A DNA stretch of 61,729 nt from positions 1 to 61,729 of the forward strand of contig JAYRWH010000037.1 of the NCBI GenBank assembly GCA_041918155.1, given 5' to 3'. The translations under genes were made by a program, and so were the position numbers. Shown here piece by piece: positions 48,872 to 61,729 of the stretch; positions within the stretch are counted from its first letter, which is position 1; every line of letters starts with the position of its first letter. This DNA is from UBA668 sp041918155 (GTDB taxonomy: Bacteria > Actinomycetota > Acidimicrobiia > Acidimicrobiales > Ilumatobacteraceae). The notes under the pieces are model-generated. The model saw nothing but the letters and a program-made list of their open reading frames with translations, was not told the origin of the DNA and did not search any database.

Positions 48872-50251
48872 GTGAGCGACGACGACCAGTTGTGGACGGC
48901 CGTAGCCCAGATCCTCCGCGCACAGGTGTCCGAGGCGGTGTGGTTCTCCACCTTCCAAGACGTTCTACCGCTCGAAGCGGACGCGACGACCTTGCGCGTC
49001 AGCGCACCGAACGCGCATTCGCGCGATCGCATCCTGTCGCGTTACCTCGGCATGGTGCGGGATGCTCTCGAAGAGATCGGTGCCGCCAACCGCCAGTTCA
49101 CCGTCGAGGTGCAGGTCGCCGAGGCTGAGCCGCTGACCGACTGGAGCAACGACACGATCACGTCGCGCGAACAGGGCAGCGACGGCCAGCCGCCCCCACG
49201 CCTGGGCACCTCGGCCAGCCCCGAGGCCAGCGGGATGAACCCGCGCTACACCTTCGACACGTTCGTGAAGGGCGCCTCCAACCAATTCGCCCTCGCGGCC
49301 GCCTTGCGCGTCGCCGAGACGCCGGGCCGCAGCTACAACCCGCTGTTCATCTACGGCGCCGCCGGCCTCGGCAAGACCCACCTGCTGCACGCGATCGGCC
49401 ACTACGTGCACAACCACTACCAGCACGATGTCGTCCGCTATGTCACCACCGAAACCTTCCTCAACGAGTACGTCGACGCAATCCGCACCAACTCCACGGC
49501 GAACTTCAAGCGCCGCTACCGCGACATCGACGTACTGCTCATCGACGACATCCAATTCATGGAGGGCAAGGAAGGGCTCCAGGAGGAGTTCTTCCACACG
49601 TTCAACTCGCTGCACGGCGCCAACAAGCAGATCGTGATCTCCAGCGACCGCATGCCCGATGCCATCCCCACGCTCGAGGAGCGCCTGCGCGGCCGCTTCC
49701 GCTGGGGCCTCATCACCGACATCCAACCGCCCGACCTCGAGACCCGCCTTGCCATCTTGCGCAACAAGGCCGAGCGCGACCACAGCCCGGTGCCCACGGA
49801 CACCCTCGAGCTCATCGCCTCACGCATCACCACCAACATCCGCGAGCTCGAAGGCGCGCTCATACGCGTCACCGCGTACGCAAGCCTCAACCAGGTGCCG
49901 ATCAGCAACCACATGGCCGAGCAACTCCTCGGCGATCTGCTCACCGACACGTATGTGAAGCCGCGTACCGACGAGGAACTGCTCAACGAGATCGCGATCA
50001 TCCTCGGCTTCAGCGTGGAATCGCTGCGCGGCAAGAGCCGCCAGCGCCCGCTCGTCACCGCCCGCCAGACGGCGATGTACGTCTTCCGCGAGCTCACCGA
50101 CCTTTCCTATCCGGCCATCGCTCGCCTGTTCGGCGGCCGCGACCACACCACGGTGATCCACGCGGTCGACAAGATCCAACGGCTGATGAAGGAACGCAAG
50201 CAGATCTACGACCAGGTCACCGAACTCATCGCTCGGCTGAAGAAGGCCTGA
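48872..50251 (+). CDS. dnaA: Chromosomal replication initiator DnaA
   Basis: 459 residues from GTG at 48872, six bases after AAGGAGG. Domain I: LWTAVAQILRAQVSEAVWFSTF; disordered domain II; AAA+ domain III with Walker A IYGAAGLGKTHLLHAIGHY and Walker B LLIDDIQFM; domain IV with the DNA-binding helix FGGRDHTTVIHAVDKI. It binds the boxes listed around it. It is followed by oriC and dnaN. Confidence 0.96.
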   Translation: MSDDDQLWTAVAQILRAQVSEAVWFSTFQDVLPLEADATTLRVSAPNAHSRDRILSRYLGMVRDALEEIGAANRQFTVEVQVAEAEPLTDWSNDTITSREQGSDGQPPPRLGTSASPEASGMNPRYTFDTFVKGASNQFALAAALRVAETPGRSYNPLFIYGAAGLGKTHLLHAIGHYVHNHYQHDVVRYVTTETFLNEYVDAIRTNSTANFKRRYRDIDVLLIDDIQFMEGKEGLQEEFFHTFNSLHGANKQIVISSDRMPDAIPTLEERLRGRFRWGLITDIQPPDLETRLAILRNKAERDHSPVPTDTLELIASRITTNIRELEGALIRVTAYASLNQVPISNHMAEQLLGDLLTDTYVKPRTDEELLNEIAIILGFSVESLRGKSRQRPLVTARQTAMYVFRELTDLSYPAIARLFGGRDHTTVIHAVDKIQRLMKERKQIYDQVTELIARLKKA

Positions 50252-50487
50252 AAACATGTCGCCCCGCCCTGTGCACCGCATGTGGACAACGCCTCGTCGC
50301 GCAGGGGACAACGCGAAGTTGTCCCCCGAACCACACGCGTGTCGTTTTTCCCCTGTGCGCGCGTGGGGAAGACGGTGTGCACAGACTTCTGCCACCTACG
50401 CTGGGCGAACAGTGGGTTGTACACAATCCACAGCCCTTATTACCACTATTAGATTTACATCACCCTCATGACGCGAAAGGGAACGCT
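50252..50487 (+). other. Probable origin of replication, oriC, between dnaA and dnaN
   Basis: 236 bp. DnaA-type boxes: TGTGGACAA (50281-50289), the dyad GGGGACAAC-GCGAA-GTTGTCCCC (50304-50326), TTGTACACA (50417-50425) and CAATCCACA (50424-50432). An AT-rich stretch follows near 50434-50460 (CTTATTACCACTATTAG), which fits an unwinding region. The dnaA-dnaN gap is the usual actinobacterial origin. Boxes are sparse compared with Streptomyces, and other clusters lie upstream of dnaA. Confidence 0.75.
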
Positions 50488-51582
50488 GTGAAGTTCCGCT
50501 GTGAACGTGAAGCGCTGGCCGATGCTCTTGCCACCGCTGGCCGTGCGGCCACCGGTCGAACCGGCGCGCTGCCGGTGCTGTCCGGTCTGCGTCTCGAACT
50601 CCGAGGCAACCAGTTGTCGGTCACCGGCACCGACCTCGATCTCACGATCCAACTCTCGATCGAGGTCGGGGGCGAAACCGATGGCGGCGTGGTGCTGCCG
50701 GCACGTCTCGCGGCCGACATCGTTCGCTCGCTGGGTGCCGGTGCCGTCGAAGTGCGGGTCGACGGGGACGACGTGAGCATCGACAACGGTCGCTCGCACT
50801 TCACCGTGCGGCCGCTCAGCTTCGACGACTACCCGAAGCTGGCCTCGCCGGTGAACACGTCCGTCACCCTGCCCGCCGGCCAGTTCGGGGACGCTCTCCG
50901 CCAAGTCGTCCGCGCCGCGAGTACCGACGAAGCACGTCCGATCCTCACCGGGGTGATGATGACCGCCGAGGGCGATGGCCTGCGCATGGTGGCCACGGAC
51001 TCGTACCGTCTCGCGGTGCGCGACCTCGTCGGCCAGCAGGTGCTCGCTGCCGACCAGAAGGTGCTCGTGCCCGGCCGTGCGCTCAACGAACTGCAGCGCC
51101 TCGTCGGTGGTGGTGACGAACTCATCATGCGGCTCGGCGACCGTGACGCGACGTTCGAGGTCGGGTCCACGCGTCTCACCACGCGTCTCATCGAGGGCGA
51201 GTTCCCCAATTACCGCCAGCTCATCCCGCCGAGCCACCCGAACGCACTCACCGTCGAGCGCGAGCCCCTTCTCGAGGCAATCAGGCGTGTGAAGATCCTC
51301 GCCAAGGATGCCACCCCGGTGAAGCTGCAGATGGGCGGCGACACGCTGCGCCTCACTGCGATCACGCAAGACGTGGGCAATGCGTCCGAAGAGCTCGACG
51401 CGCAGTACAAGGGCACCGACCTCACGGTCGCCTTCAACCCGGACTACCTGATGGCCGGTGTCGAGGCCTGCCAGGGCGACTCGGTCACGCTCTCCACGCT
51501 CGACGCGTTGAAGCCGGCGGTCGTGCGTGGCGTGGGCATCGAGGACTACCTCTACCTGCTCATGCCCGTGCGGGTGCCGTAG
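50488..51582 (+). CDS. dnaN: DNA polymerase III beta sliding clamp DnaN
   Basis: 364 residues from GTG at 50488, with AAAGGGA upstream. Three clamp domains: KFRCEREALADALATAGRA, RAASTDEARPILTGVMM and DSYRLAVRDL, and the closing YLLMPVRVP, the usual tail. It encircles DNA and tethers polymerase. An 18-bp palindrome follows at once, then a 44-aa ORF and recF. Confidence 0.96.
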   Translation: MKFRCEREALADALATAGRAATGRTGALPVLSGLRLELRGNQLSVTGTDLDLTIQLSIEVGGETDGGVVLPARLAADIVRSLGAGAVEVRVDGDDVSIDNGRSHFTVRPLSFDDYPKLASPVNTSVTLPAGQFGDALRQVVRAASTDEARPILTGVMMTAEGDGLRMVATDSYRLAVRDLVGQQVLAADQKVLVPGRALNELQRLVGGGDELIMRLGDRDATFEVGSTRLTTRLIEGEFPNYRQLIPPSHPNALTVEREPLLEAIRRVKILAKDATPVKLQMGGDTLRLTAITQDVGNASEELDAQYKGTDLTVAFNPDYLMAGVEACQGDSVTLSTLDALKPAVVRGVGIEDYLYLLMPVRVP

Positions 51583-51600
51583 TCACGACAGATGTCGTGA
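51583..51600. promoter_or_regulatory. Palindrome TCACGACA-GA-TGTCGTGA after dnaN
   Basis: Eight-base arms around a 2-bp spacer, immediately after the dnaN stop and overlapping the start of the 44-aa ORF. The 2-base loop makes a transcriptional terminator unlikely. It is the shape of an operator for a dimeric repressor. Confidence 0.55.
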
Positions 51601-51734
51601 TGCCCGCGTCGTCCGTCGCCGAGTTGCTCGAGGGGCACCCGAGCTACTACCCGCGCTTCGACCCGTCGCTGCGCGGAGCACTCGTGTACGCCGACGCGTT
51701 CTGGCGCGCGGACGCCGTCGGGCTGCGCAAATGA
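51600..51734 (+). CDS. Small hypothetical protein, 44 residues, between dnaN and recF
   Basis: ATG at 51600 (or GTG at 51597) reads to TGA at 51732-51734, whose first bases share ATGA with the recF start. Codon third positions are almost all G or C. The product reads MPASSVAELLEGHPSYYPRF..., then SLRGALVYADAFWRADAVG, with a short amphipathic helix and several aromatics. No ribosome-binding site is clear; it would rely on re-initiation after dnaN. I recognise no family. The tight fit between dnaN and recF and the strong codon bias argue for a real gene. Confidence 0.5.
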   Translation: MPASSVAELLEGHPSYYPRFDPSLRGALVYADAFWRADAVGLRK

Positions 51735-52813
51735 TCGTCACCAAGCTCGAGCTGGTCGACTTCCGCAACTACGCGACGGCATCGTTCGAGTTCCATCACG
51801 GGATCACCGCGGTCGTCGGGCTCAACGGGCAGGGCAAGACGAACCTCGCCGAGGCGTTGGCCTACCTCGCCACGCTCGACAGCTTTCGCGGCGCGCCCAC
51901 GGACGCGCTGATCCGCGTCGGTGCCGACACTGCGATCGTGCGTGCCACGGTGTTGCACCCCGACGGCCGCGAGGTGCTGGTGGAGCTCGAGCTGAGCCGC
52001 CACGGCCGCAACCGTGTGCAGGTCAACAAGCAACGACTCGGCCGCACGCGCGAGTTGCTCGGTGTGATGCGCGTGACGGTGTTCTCGCCCGACGACCTCG
52101 CGTTGGTGAAGGGCGCGCCGAGCGAACGGCGCCGCTTCCTCGACGACACCCTTGTCGCGCTCGCGTTGAAGTACGACGCTGCCCGCCTGGAGCTCGACCG
52201 CATCCTCAAGCAGCGCAACACACTGCTGAAGCAGGCCAACGGCCGCCTCGACACCGAGGCCGAGGTGACCCTCGACGTGTGGGACGCGAAGTTCGCCGAG
52301 GTCGGCGACCAGTTCGGGCTCGCCCGCGCGACTCTCGTTGCCCGCCTCACGCCGATGGTGGCCGAGGCCTACGAACAGCTCGCCGACCGCCCGAGTGCGA
52401 TCGAGTTGCGCTACGAACCCGGGTGGCGCCACCGCGGGTTGATGCAGGCCCTCGCCGAGTCGCGCCGCGACGATGTGCGCCGCGGCGTCAGCACGGTGGG
52501 GCCACACCGCGACGAGGTGGAGTTGTTCATCGGCGGGCTGCCGGCGCGCACCCACGCGTCGCAAGGCGAGCAGCGCACGCTCGCGCTCGCGTTGCGCCTC
52601 GCGTCGCACCGGCTGGTGGCCGACAAAGTGGGCACTACTCCCGTGCTCGTACTCGACGATGTGCTGAGCGAACTCGATCCGCGGCGATCGGCCGCGCTGT
52701 TGCACCACCTGCCTGTCGGCCAGGTGGTGCTCACCACCGCGGGGGTGCTGCCCGAGGCCGCGCACCCCGATGCGATCGTGCACATCGACTCGGGCGCGGT
52801 CGTCACCAGTTGA
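51731..52813 (+). CDS. recF: DNA repair/replication ATPase RecF
   Basis: 360 residues. SMC-like ATPase: VVGLNGQGKTNLAEALAYL (Walker A), LVLDDVLSELDPRR (Walker B) and ABC signature THASQGEQRTLALALRL. It loads RecA on gapped DNA with RecOR. Its ATG at 51731 overlaps the stop of the 44-aa ORF by ATGA. Confidence 0.95.
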   Translation: MIVTKLELVDFRNYATASFEFHHGITAVVGLNGQGKTNLAEALAYLATLDSFRGAPTDALIRVGADTAIVRATVLHPDGREVLVELELSRHGRNRVQVNKQRLGRTRELLGVMRVTVFSPDDLALVKGAPSERRRFLDDTLVALALKYDAARLELDRILKQRNTLLKQANGRLDTEAEVTLDVWDAKFAEVGDQFGLARATLVARLTPMVAEAYEQLADRPSAIELRYEPGWRHRGLMQALAESRRDDVRRGVSTVGPHRDEVELFIGGLPARTHASQGEQRTLALALRLASHRLVADKVGTTPVLVLDDVLSELDPRRSAALLHHLPVGQVVLTTAGVLPEAAHPDAIVHIDSGAVVTS

Positions 52814-52844
52814 TGCCTCGTCCGAGCAGCGGAGTGGCAGAGTG

Positions 52845-53180
52845 ATGGCCGTGGCGCGTGACGAACCGATCCGGCTGGGTGACAGCATGCACTCCGTCGT
52901 GCGTGGCCTGCGCCCGGAGGCGACCGCGACATCACCGTCAGCGTCCGCGGCCAGCCTTGGGGGTCTCTTCGGCCGGTGGGAGCAAGCCGTCGGTGCGGCC
53001 GTTGCCGCGCATGTACAACCGGTGAAGCTCGACGGCACCCTGCTGGTGGTCACCGTCGACGACCCGGCATGGGCCACCCAACTGAAGTTCCTCGAATCGA
53101 CCCTGCGCCGGCGCCTCGCCGAGGTGGCGGGTGCGACGGTCGAGCGGATCGAGGTCAGAGTGAGTCGCGGCCCTCGCTAG
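52845..53180 (+). CDS. dciA: DciA-like DnaB helicase loader (DUF721)
   Basis: 111 residues. The DUF721/DciA KH-like core is visible: LGGLFGRWEQAVGAAVAAHVQPVKLDGTLLVVTVDDPAWATQLKFLE. DciA replaces DnaC/DnaI as helicase operator in most bacteria, acting on DnaB (encoded here at 19232). It is equivalent in position to mycobacterial Rv0004, between recF and gyrB. Its start ATG at 52845 follows a GTG; either may be used. Confidence 0.85.
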   Translation: MAVARDEPIRLGDSMHSVVRGLRPEATATSPSASAASLGGLFGRWEQAVGAAVAAHVQPVKLDGTLLVVTVDDPAWATQLKFLESTLRRRLAEVAGATVERIEVRVSRGPR

Positions 53181-53268
53181 GTTCGCTGTCCCGGCAGTCG
53201 TGTAACGTGAAAACGCCGTTCTCCCGGGTGGACGACGGCGATGTCACCCACAATGGGAGGGGGCCGGC

Positions 53269-54018
53269 ATGAGCCGCAAAGTCGCTGTCGTCACCGGGGC
53301 AGGATCGGGGATCGGCCGCGCCTGTGCCATCCGCCTGGCCGCCGAGGGTCATGCCGTCGGGGTACTCGACCTCAACCTTGAGGCCGCCGAGGCGGTGGCC
53401 GCGGAGATCCTCGCTGTCGGCGGCGAGGCCGTCGCCGCGTACGTCGATGTCAGCGACCGAGCAAAGGTGAATGCCGCGATGCAGCAGGTCCGCGAGGCGC
53501 TCGGGCCGGTGCTCGTGCTCGTCAACAACGCCGGCTACAGCACCACCACCTCGTTCATGAAGACCGACGACGAGCTGTGGGACAAGGTGATCGCGGTCAA
53601 CTTGAACAGCGTGTACTACTGCTGCCAGGCCGCGCTGCCCGACATGCTGGCCGCGAAGTGGGGGCGCATCGTCAACATCTCGTCCTCCAGCACCCTTGGC
53701 GGGCAGCCGTTCATGGTGCACTACGTTGCCGCCAAGTCGGGCGTCAACGGTCTCACGAAGGCGCTCGCGCTCGAGTACGGCCCGAAAGGCATCACCGTCA
53801 ATGCCCTGCCACCAGGGTTCGTCGACACCCCGATGCTGCGCGATGCGGAGGCCAAGGGCTTCCTCGGGGGCACCGTCGAGGAACACACCTTGCGCACTCC
53901 GGTGCGCCGTCCGGGCCGCCCCGAAGACCTCGCCAACGCCTGCGCGTTCCTGGTGAAGGACGAGTCGGACTACATCACCGGCCAGATCCTCCCGATCAGC
54001 GGCGGGCGCAACACCTGA
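53269..54018 (+). CDS. Short-chain dehydrogenase/reductase
   Basis: 249 residues, normal for the SDR family. NAD(P) motif VVTGAGSGIGRA; LVLVNNAGYSTTT; IVNISSSSTLGGQ with the catalytic Ser; HYVAAKSGVNG with Tyr-x-x-x-Lys; and the closing PGRPEDLANACAFL ... ISGGRNT. It resembles 3-oxoacyl-ACP reductase-type enzymes. ATG at 53269 has GGAGGGGG upstream. It sits between dciA and gyrB, where the related actinobacterial order has none, so it was probably inserted. Confidence 0.85.
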   Translation: MSRKVAVVTGAGSGIGRACAIRLAAEGHAVGVLDLNLEAAEAVAAEILAVGGEAVAAYVDVSDRAKVNAAMQQVREALGPVLVLVNNAGYSTTTSFMKTDDELWDKVIAVNLNSVYYCCQAALPDMLAAKWGRIVNISSSSTLGGQPFMVHYVAAKSGVNGLTKALALEYGPKGITVNALPPGFVDTPMLRDAEAKGFLGGTVEEHTLRTPVRRPGRPEDLANACAFLVKDESDYITGQILPISGGRNT

Positions 54019-54174
54019 GCCTCGCGGAGGGGCGCGCCCCTCCACCTCTTCGTCACACCCCGCGGGTAGGCTGTGGTCTATTCGCGACGCCGGTTCCCGG
54101 GCAGGGAGGTTGCTGTCGTCCGCCCCATGAAGCCGCAGGTCACGGCCTGTTTTCCCTGAACGATCGAGGTGCGC

Positions 54175-56133
<1,959 letters not shown>

Positions 56134-56156
56134 AGCGCAAGAGGACCTGACACCAC

Positions 56157-59912
<3,756 letters not shown>

Positions 59913-59989
59913 TCGCTTTGACATCGCGCTTCGGCGCCGATTGCGGCCCAGCCGCCGACAACACGAAACGACCTTCTCGGAGGTGTGTG

Positions 59990-60313
59990 ATGGATGTTCG
60001 TCGCTCGCGTGGCTTGGACCGCGGCCATGCGTTGATGCTCGTCTTGGCAGCGGTGGCGTTGGCCGTCGCCCTGGCGATGGGCCTGGCGCGCATGGCTGCC
60101 ACGGTGGTCAACCGCGAGCAGGCTCAGGCGGCCGCCGATGCGGCAGCACTGGCCGGGGCCACGGATGGCCGCGCCGCGGCGGCGCGCCTGGCCGAGGCCA
60201 ATGGGGCCACGCTGGTGGCCTTCACCATCATCGACCGTGCGAGCGGCACCGTGGAGGTGGCGGTGAGCTGCCGAGGCGCCCTGGCCAAGGCGCGTGCCGC
60301 GCGCGCCCCGTGA
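59990..60313 (+). CDS. TadE-like pilus/secretion-associated membrane protein
   Basis: 107 residues from ATG at 59990, GGAGG seven bases upstream. DRGHALMLVLAAVALAVALAMG is a single N-terminal transmembrane segment, followed by EQAQAAADAAALAGA, the repeat characteristic of TadE/TadG-type and helicase/secretion-neighbourhood TadE-like proteins. It ends with a short outer domain containing a single cysteine. No other Tad genes are nearby. The link to gyrA, 77 nt upstream, is positional only. Confidence 0.65.
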   Translation: MDVRRSRGLDRGHALMLVLAAVALAVALAMGLARMAATVVNREQAQAAADAAALAGATDGRAAAARLAEANGATLVAFTIIDRASGTVEVAVSCRGALAKARAARAP

Positions 60314-60341
60314 GCGGGCAGCCCCTGCCTACACTCGCTGC

Positions 60342-61136
60342 GTGGACGACGGCCTGCCTCGCACCGACGACGCGGCCGCGCCACGCCCGGCGGCGGGGGC
60401 CGCCCATCCGGCCGCCCGGCGCGGCGCCAAGCAACGGCTCAACCCGGAAGCGGATCCACGCGGCGAGTCGGCCGCGCTGCGCGGGCTCGAAGATCTCGAC
60501 GCACTGCTCGATCGCGGCCCGGTGACCCTGCCGGCCATCGTGCCAGCGGAGCAGCGCCAGTCGCCCGAGCCGCCGGCCACGGCCCCCACGGGGACGCCCG
60601 TGCTGCCCTTGGCGAACCCGGTGCTGGCGGCGGCGGCACCCACGCCGTGGTCACCCGTCGCTCGCGCCCAGCAGGCCCAGGCACTCGGTGCGCCACGGCC
60701 GCCTCGGGTGCGGCGGGTAACCCGAGTAGTACGCCATGTCGACGCGTGGAGCGTGTTCAAGGTCGCCGTCGTGTTCAACCTGTTCCTCTACGTCGTCACC
60801 CTTACGGCGGGCGTGCTGCTCTGGCAGGTCGCGCAGAACACGGGCACGGTCGACAACATCGAGCGCTTCTTCGAGAACTTCGGCTGGAAGTCGTTCACCC
60901 TTCACGGCGGCGAGATATTCCACAACGCGTGGGTGGCCGGCCTGTTCCTCGTGGTGGGGATGACCGGCTTCGCCGTACTGCTCGCATCCCTGTTCAACCT
61001 CATCACCGACCTCGTCGGCGGTATCCGCGTCAGCGTGCTGGAAGAGGAGGTCGTCGCCCGCGACGCCACGTCAGGCGGCGGGCGGGCGGGTTCGGGCCTC
61101 GCGCAACGTTGGCAGCACATGCGTCATCGCGGTTGA
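60342..61136 (+). CDS. DUF3566 membrane protein
   Basis: 264 residues. About 140 residues of Ala/Pro-rich N-terminal region, then DUF3566: HVDAWSVFKVAVVFNLFLYVV with the first membrane helix and HNAWVAGLFLVVGMTGFAVLL with the second, followed by FNLITDLVGGIRVSVLEEE. It is equivalent to mycobacterial Rv0007, downstream of gyrA. GTG at 60342 is 6 nt after TACACT (60330-60335), so it appears leaderless. The function is unknown; it may be a partner of cell-division or transport machinery. Confidence 0.8.
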   Translation: MDDGLPRTDDAAAPRPAAGAAHPAARRGAKQRLNPEADPRGESAALRGLEDLDALLDRGPVTLPAIVPAEQRQSPEPPATAPTGTPVLPLANPVLAAAAPTPWSPVARAQQAQALGAPRPPRVRRVTRVVRHVDAWSVFKVAVVFNLFLYVVTLTAGVLLWQVAQNTGTVDNIERFFENFGWKSFTLHGGEIFHNAWVAGLFLVVGMTGFAVLLASLFNLITDLVGGIRVSVLEEEVVARDATSGGGRAGSGLAQRWQHMRHRG

Positions 61137-61175
61137 GGGAGCGGGGCGCGCCCGCTAGCCTTGCTTCCCGCTAGC

Positions 61176-61249
61176 GGGGCTATAGCTCAGTCGGTTAGAG
61201 CGCATCCCTGATAAGGATGAGGTCACAAGTTCGATTCTTGTTAGCCCCA
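61176..61249 (+). tRNA. ileT: tRNA-Ile(GAT)
   Basis: 74 nt. Acceptor GGGGCTA (61176-61182) pairs with TAGCCCC (61242-61248), discriminator A at 61249; D-arm GCTCAGTCGGTTAGAGC; anticodon loop CTGATAA with GAT; T-arm ACAAG-TTCGATT-CTTGT. No CCA is encoded. It follows DUF3566, as in mycobacteria. Confidence 0.98.
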
Positions 61250-61259
61250 CGCAAACGGT

Positions 61260-61297
61260 TCCCCTGGAAGGTCGGCGAAAGCCCACCGACCAGGGGA
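61260..61297 (+). terminator. Terminator of tRNA-Ile
   Basis: TCCCCTGG (61260-61267) pairs with CCAGGGGA (61290-61297), extended by TCGG/CCGA across a 4-nt bulge, about 11 nt after the tRNA. Confidence 0.6.
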
Positions 61298-61365
61298 TTC
61301 GCCGTTTCCGGGCGGTGCCTGCCGGCCGGAACGACGAGTGTCGTAGCTGCGGTAGGTTCGCGGCC

Positions 61366-61729
61366 ATGAGTGAGAACCTGCGCAACTACACCAAGGCCGT
61401 CTACGCCGTCGATCACGTGCTGAAGTCGGCCACCGCCAAGACCCCGATCGAGAAGGTGCTGGCGAAGAAGGCCCCGTGCGCCGGCTGGACCGGCACCAAT
61501 GTGTTCCAGCACCTGCTCGGCAACCTCGCCATGATCAAGAGCTACGCGACCACCGGCAAAGGCCCCAAGGGTGAGCCGAAGATCGCCGCCGACCCGATCG
61601 CACAGTGGGACAAGCTGCGTGACCAGACGCTGGCCACCCTCGATCACGAGGGCGCGCTGCACCGGATCGCCCACGAGCCGTTCGGCGCCGACTTCGGTTC
61701 GATGCCTGTCGACGCATTGGTGGGCTTCA
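61366..61729 (+). CDS. Maleylpyruvate isomerase-like/TIGR03086-type protein (3' end outside the window)
   Basis: 121 residues visible, ending at the window edge. Start ATG at 61366 is 7 nt after TAGGTT (61353-61358), so leaderless. The N-terminal pattern KKAPCAGWTGTNVFQHLLGNLAMI is that of mycothiol-dependent maleylpyruvate isomerase N-terminal/DinB-like proteins, in which the 'P-C-x-x-W' and 'H-L' residues approach the metal. The C-terminal half is not seen. Confidence 0.65.
   Translation, partial: MSENLRNYTKAVYAVDHVLKSATAKTPIEKVLAKKAPCAGWTGTNVFQHLLGNLAMIKSYATTGKGPKGEPKIAADPIAQWDKLRDQTLATLDHEGALHRIAHEPFGADFGSMPVDALVGF

Overview
The window looks like a chromosomal segment from a high-GC actinobacterium, most plausibly from the Acidimicrobiia (Ilumatobacter-like). 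The evidence is: strongly GC-biased third codon positions; the order rpmH-rnpA-yidD-yidC-jag-rsmG-parA-parB facing dnaA-dnaN-recF-dciA-gyrB-gyrA-DUF3566-tRNA-Ile, which is the mycobacterial order around the origin; actinobacterial families (DUF5318, DUF6049, CwlM-like, mycothiol-isomerase-like); and many genes that appear to be leaderless, with a TANNNT -10 box 6-9 nt before the start codon. The genus assignment is inference.

Layout. 1-400: the right end of a possible integrated element (3' half of a tRNA-Gly gene, end of a Fic-family gene). 467-10700: accessory and metabolic genes: a 26-aa membrane peptide, CsbD, a diacylglycerol-kinase-like protein beside a PAP2 remnant, a RecQ helicase with a PRTase-like tail, an FMN lactate dehydrogenase followed by a fused EtfB-EtfA, a DUF3048 lipoprotein, an HD protein and a nitrobindin-like protein. 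10716-18806: one 2696-residue repeat-built surface protein. 19-24 kb: dnaB (with intein) next to the rpsF-ssb-rpsR-rplI operon. 24-33 kb: a beta-helix lipoprotein, a DinB-like protein, a DUF5318 protein, a methyltransferase, a ten-helix PAS-GGDEF-EAL protein, cca and an HDAC-like deacylase.

33-43.5 kb: the arm left of the origin: GNAT-DUF6049-DegV, a membrane Ser/Thr kinase, an ECF sigma/anti-sigma pair, YhhN, trxB, trxA and a CwlM-like pseudo-amidase. 43.5-48.6 kb: parB-parA with two parS sites, rsmG, jag/khpB, yidC, yidD, rnpA and rpmH, all leftward and mostly overlapping. 48.6-61 kb: dnaA, oriC, dnaN, a 44-aa ORF, recF, dciA, an SDR enzyme, gyrB, gyrA (with intein), a TadE-like protein and a DUF3566 membrane protein, all rightward. 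A tRNA-Ile and the start of a maleylpyruvate-isomerase-like gene close the window.

How it fits together: initiation (DnaA/oriC), helicase loading (DciA with DnaB), the clamp (DnaN), topology (GyrAB), segregation (ParABS), membrane insertion (YidC/YidD/Jag) and envelope or redox signalling (kinase, SigM-like, TrxAB, CwlM-like) are clustered around the origin. DnaA-box clusters also lie in two other intergenic regions (dnaB upstream, cwlM-parB). Both GyrA and DnaB carry endonuclease-type inteins at their catalytic sites.
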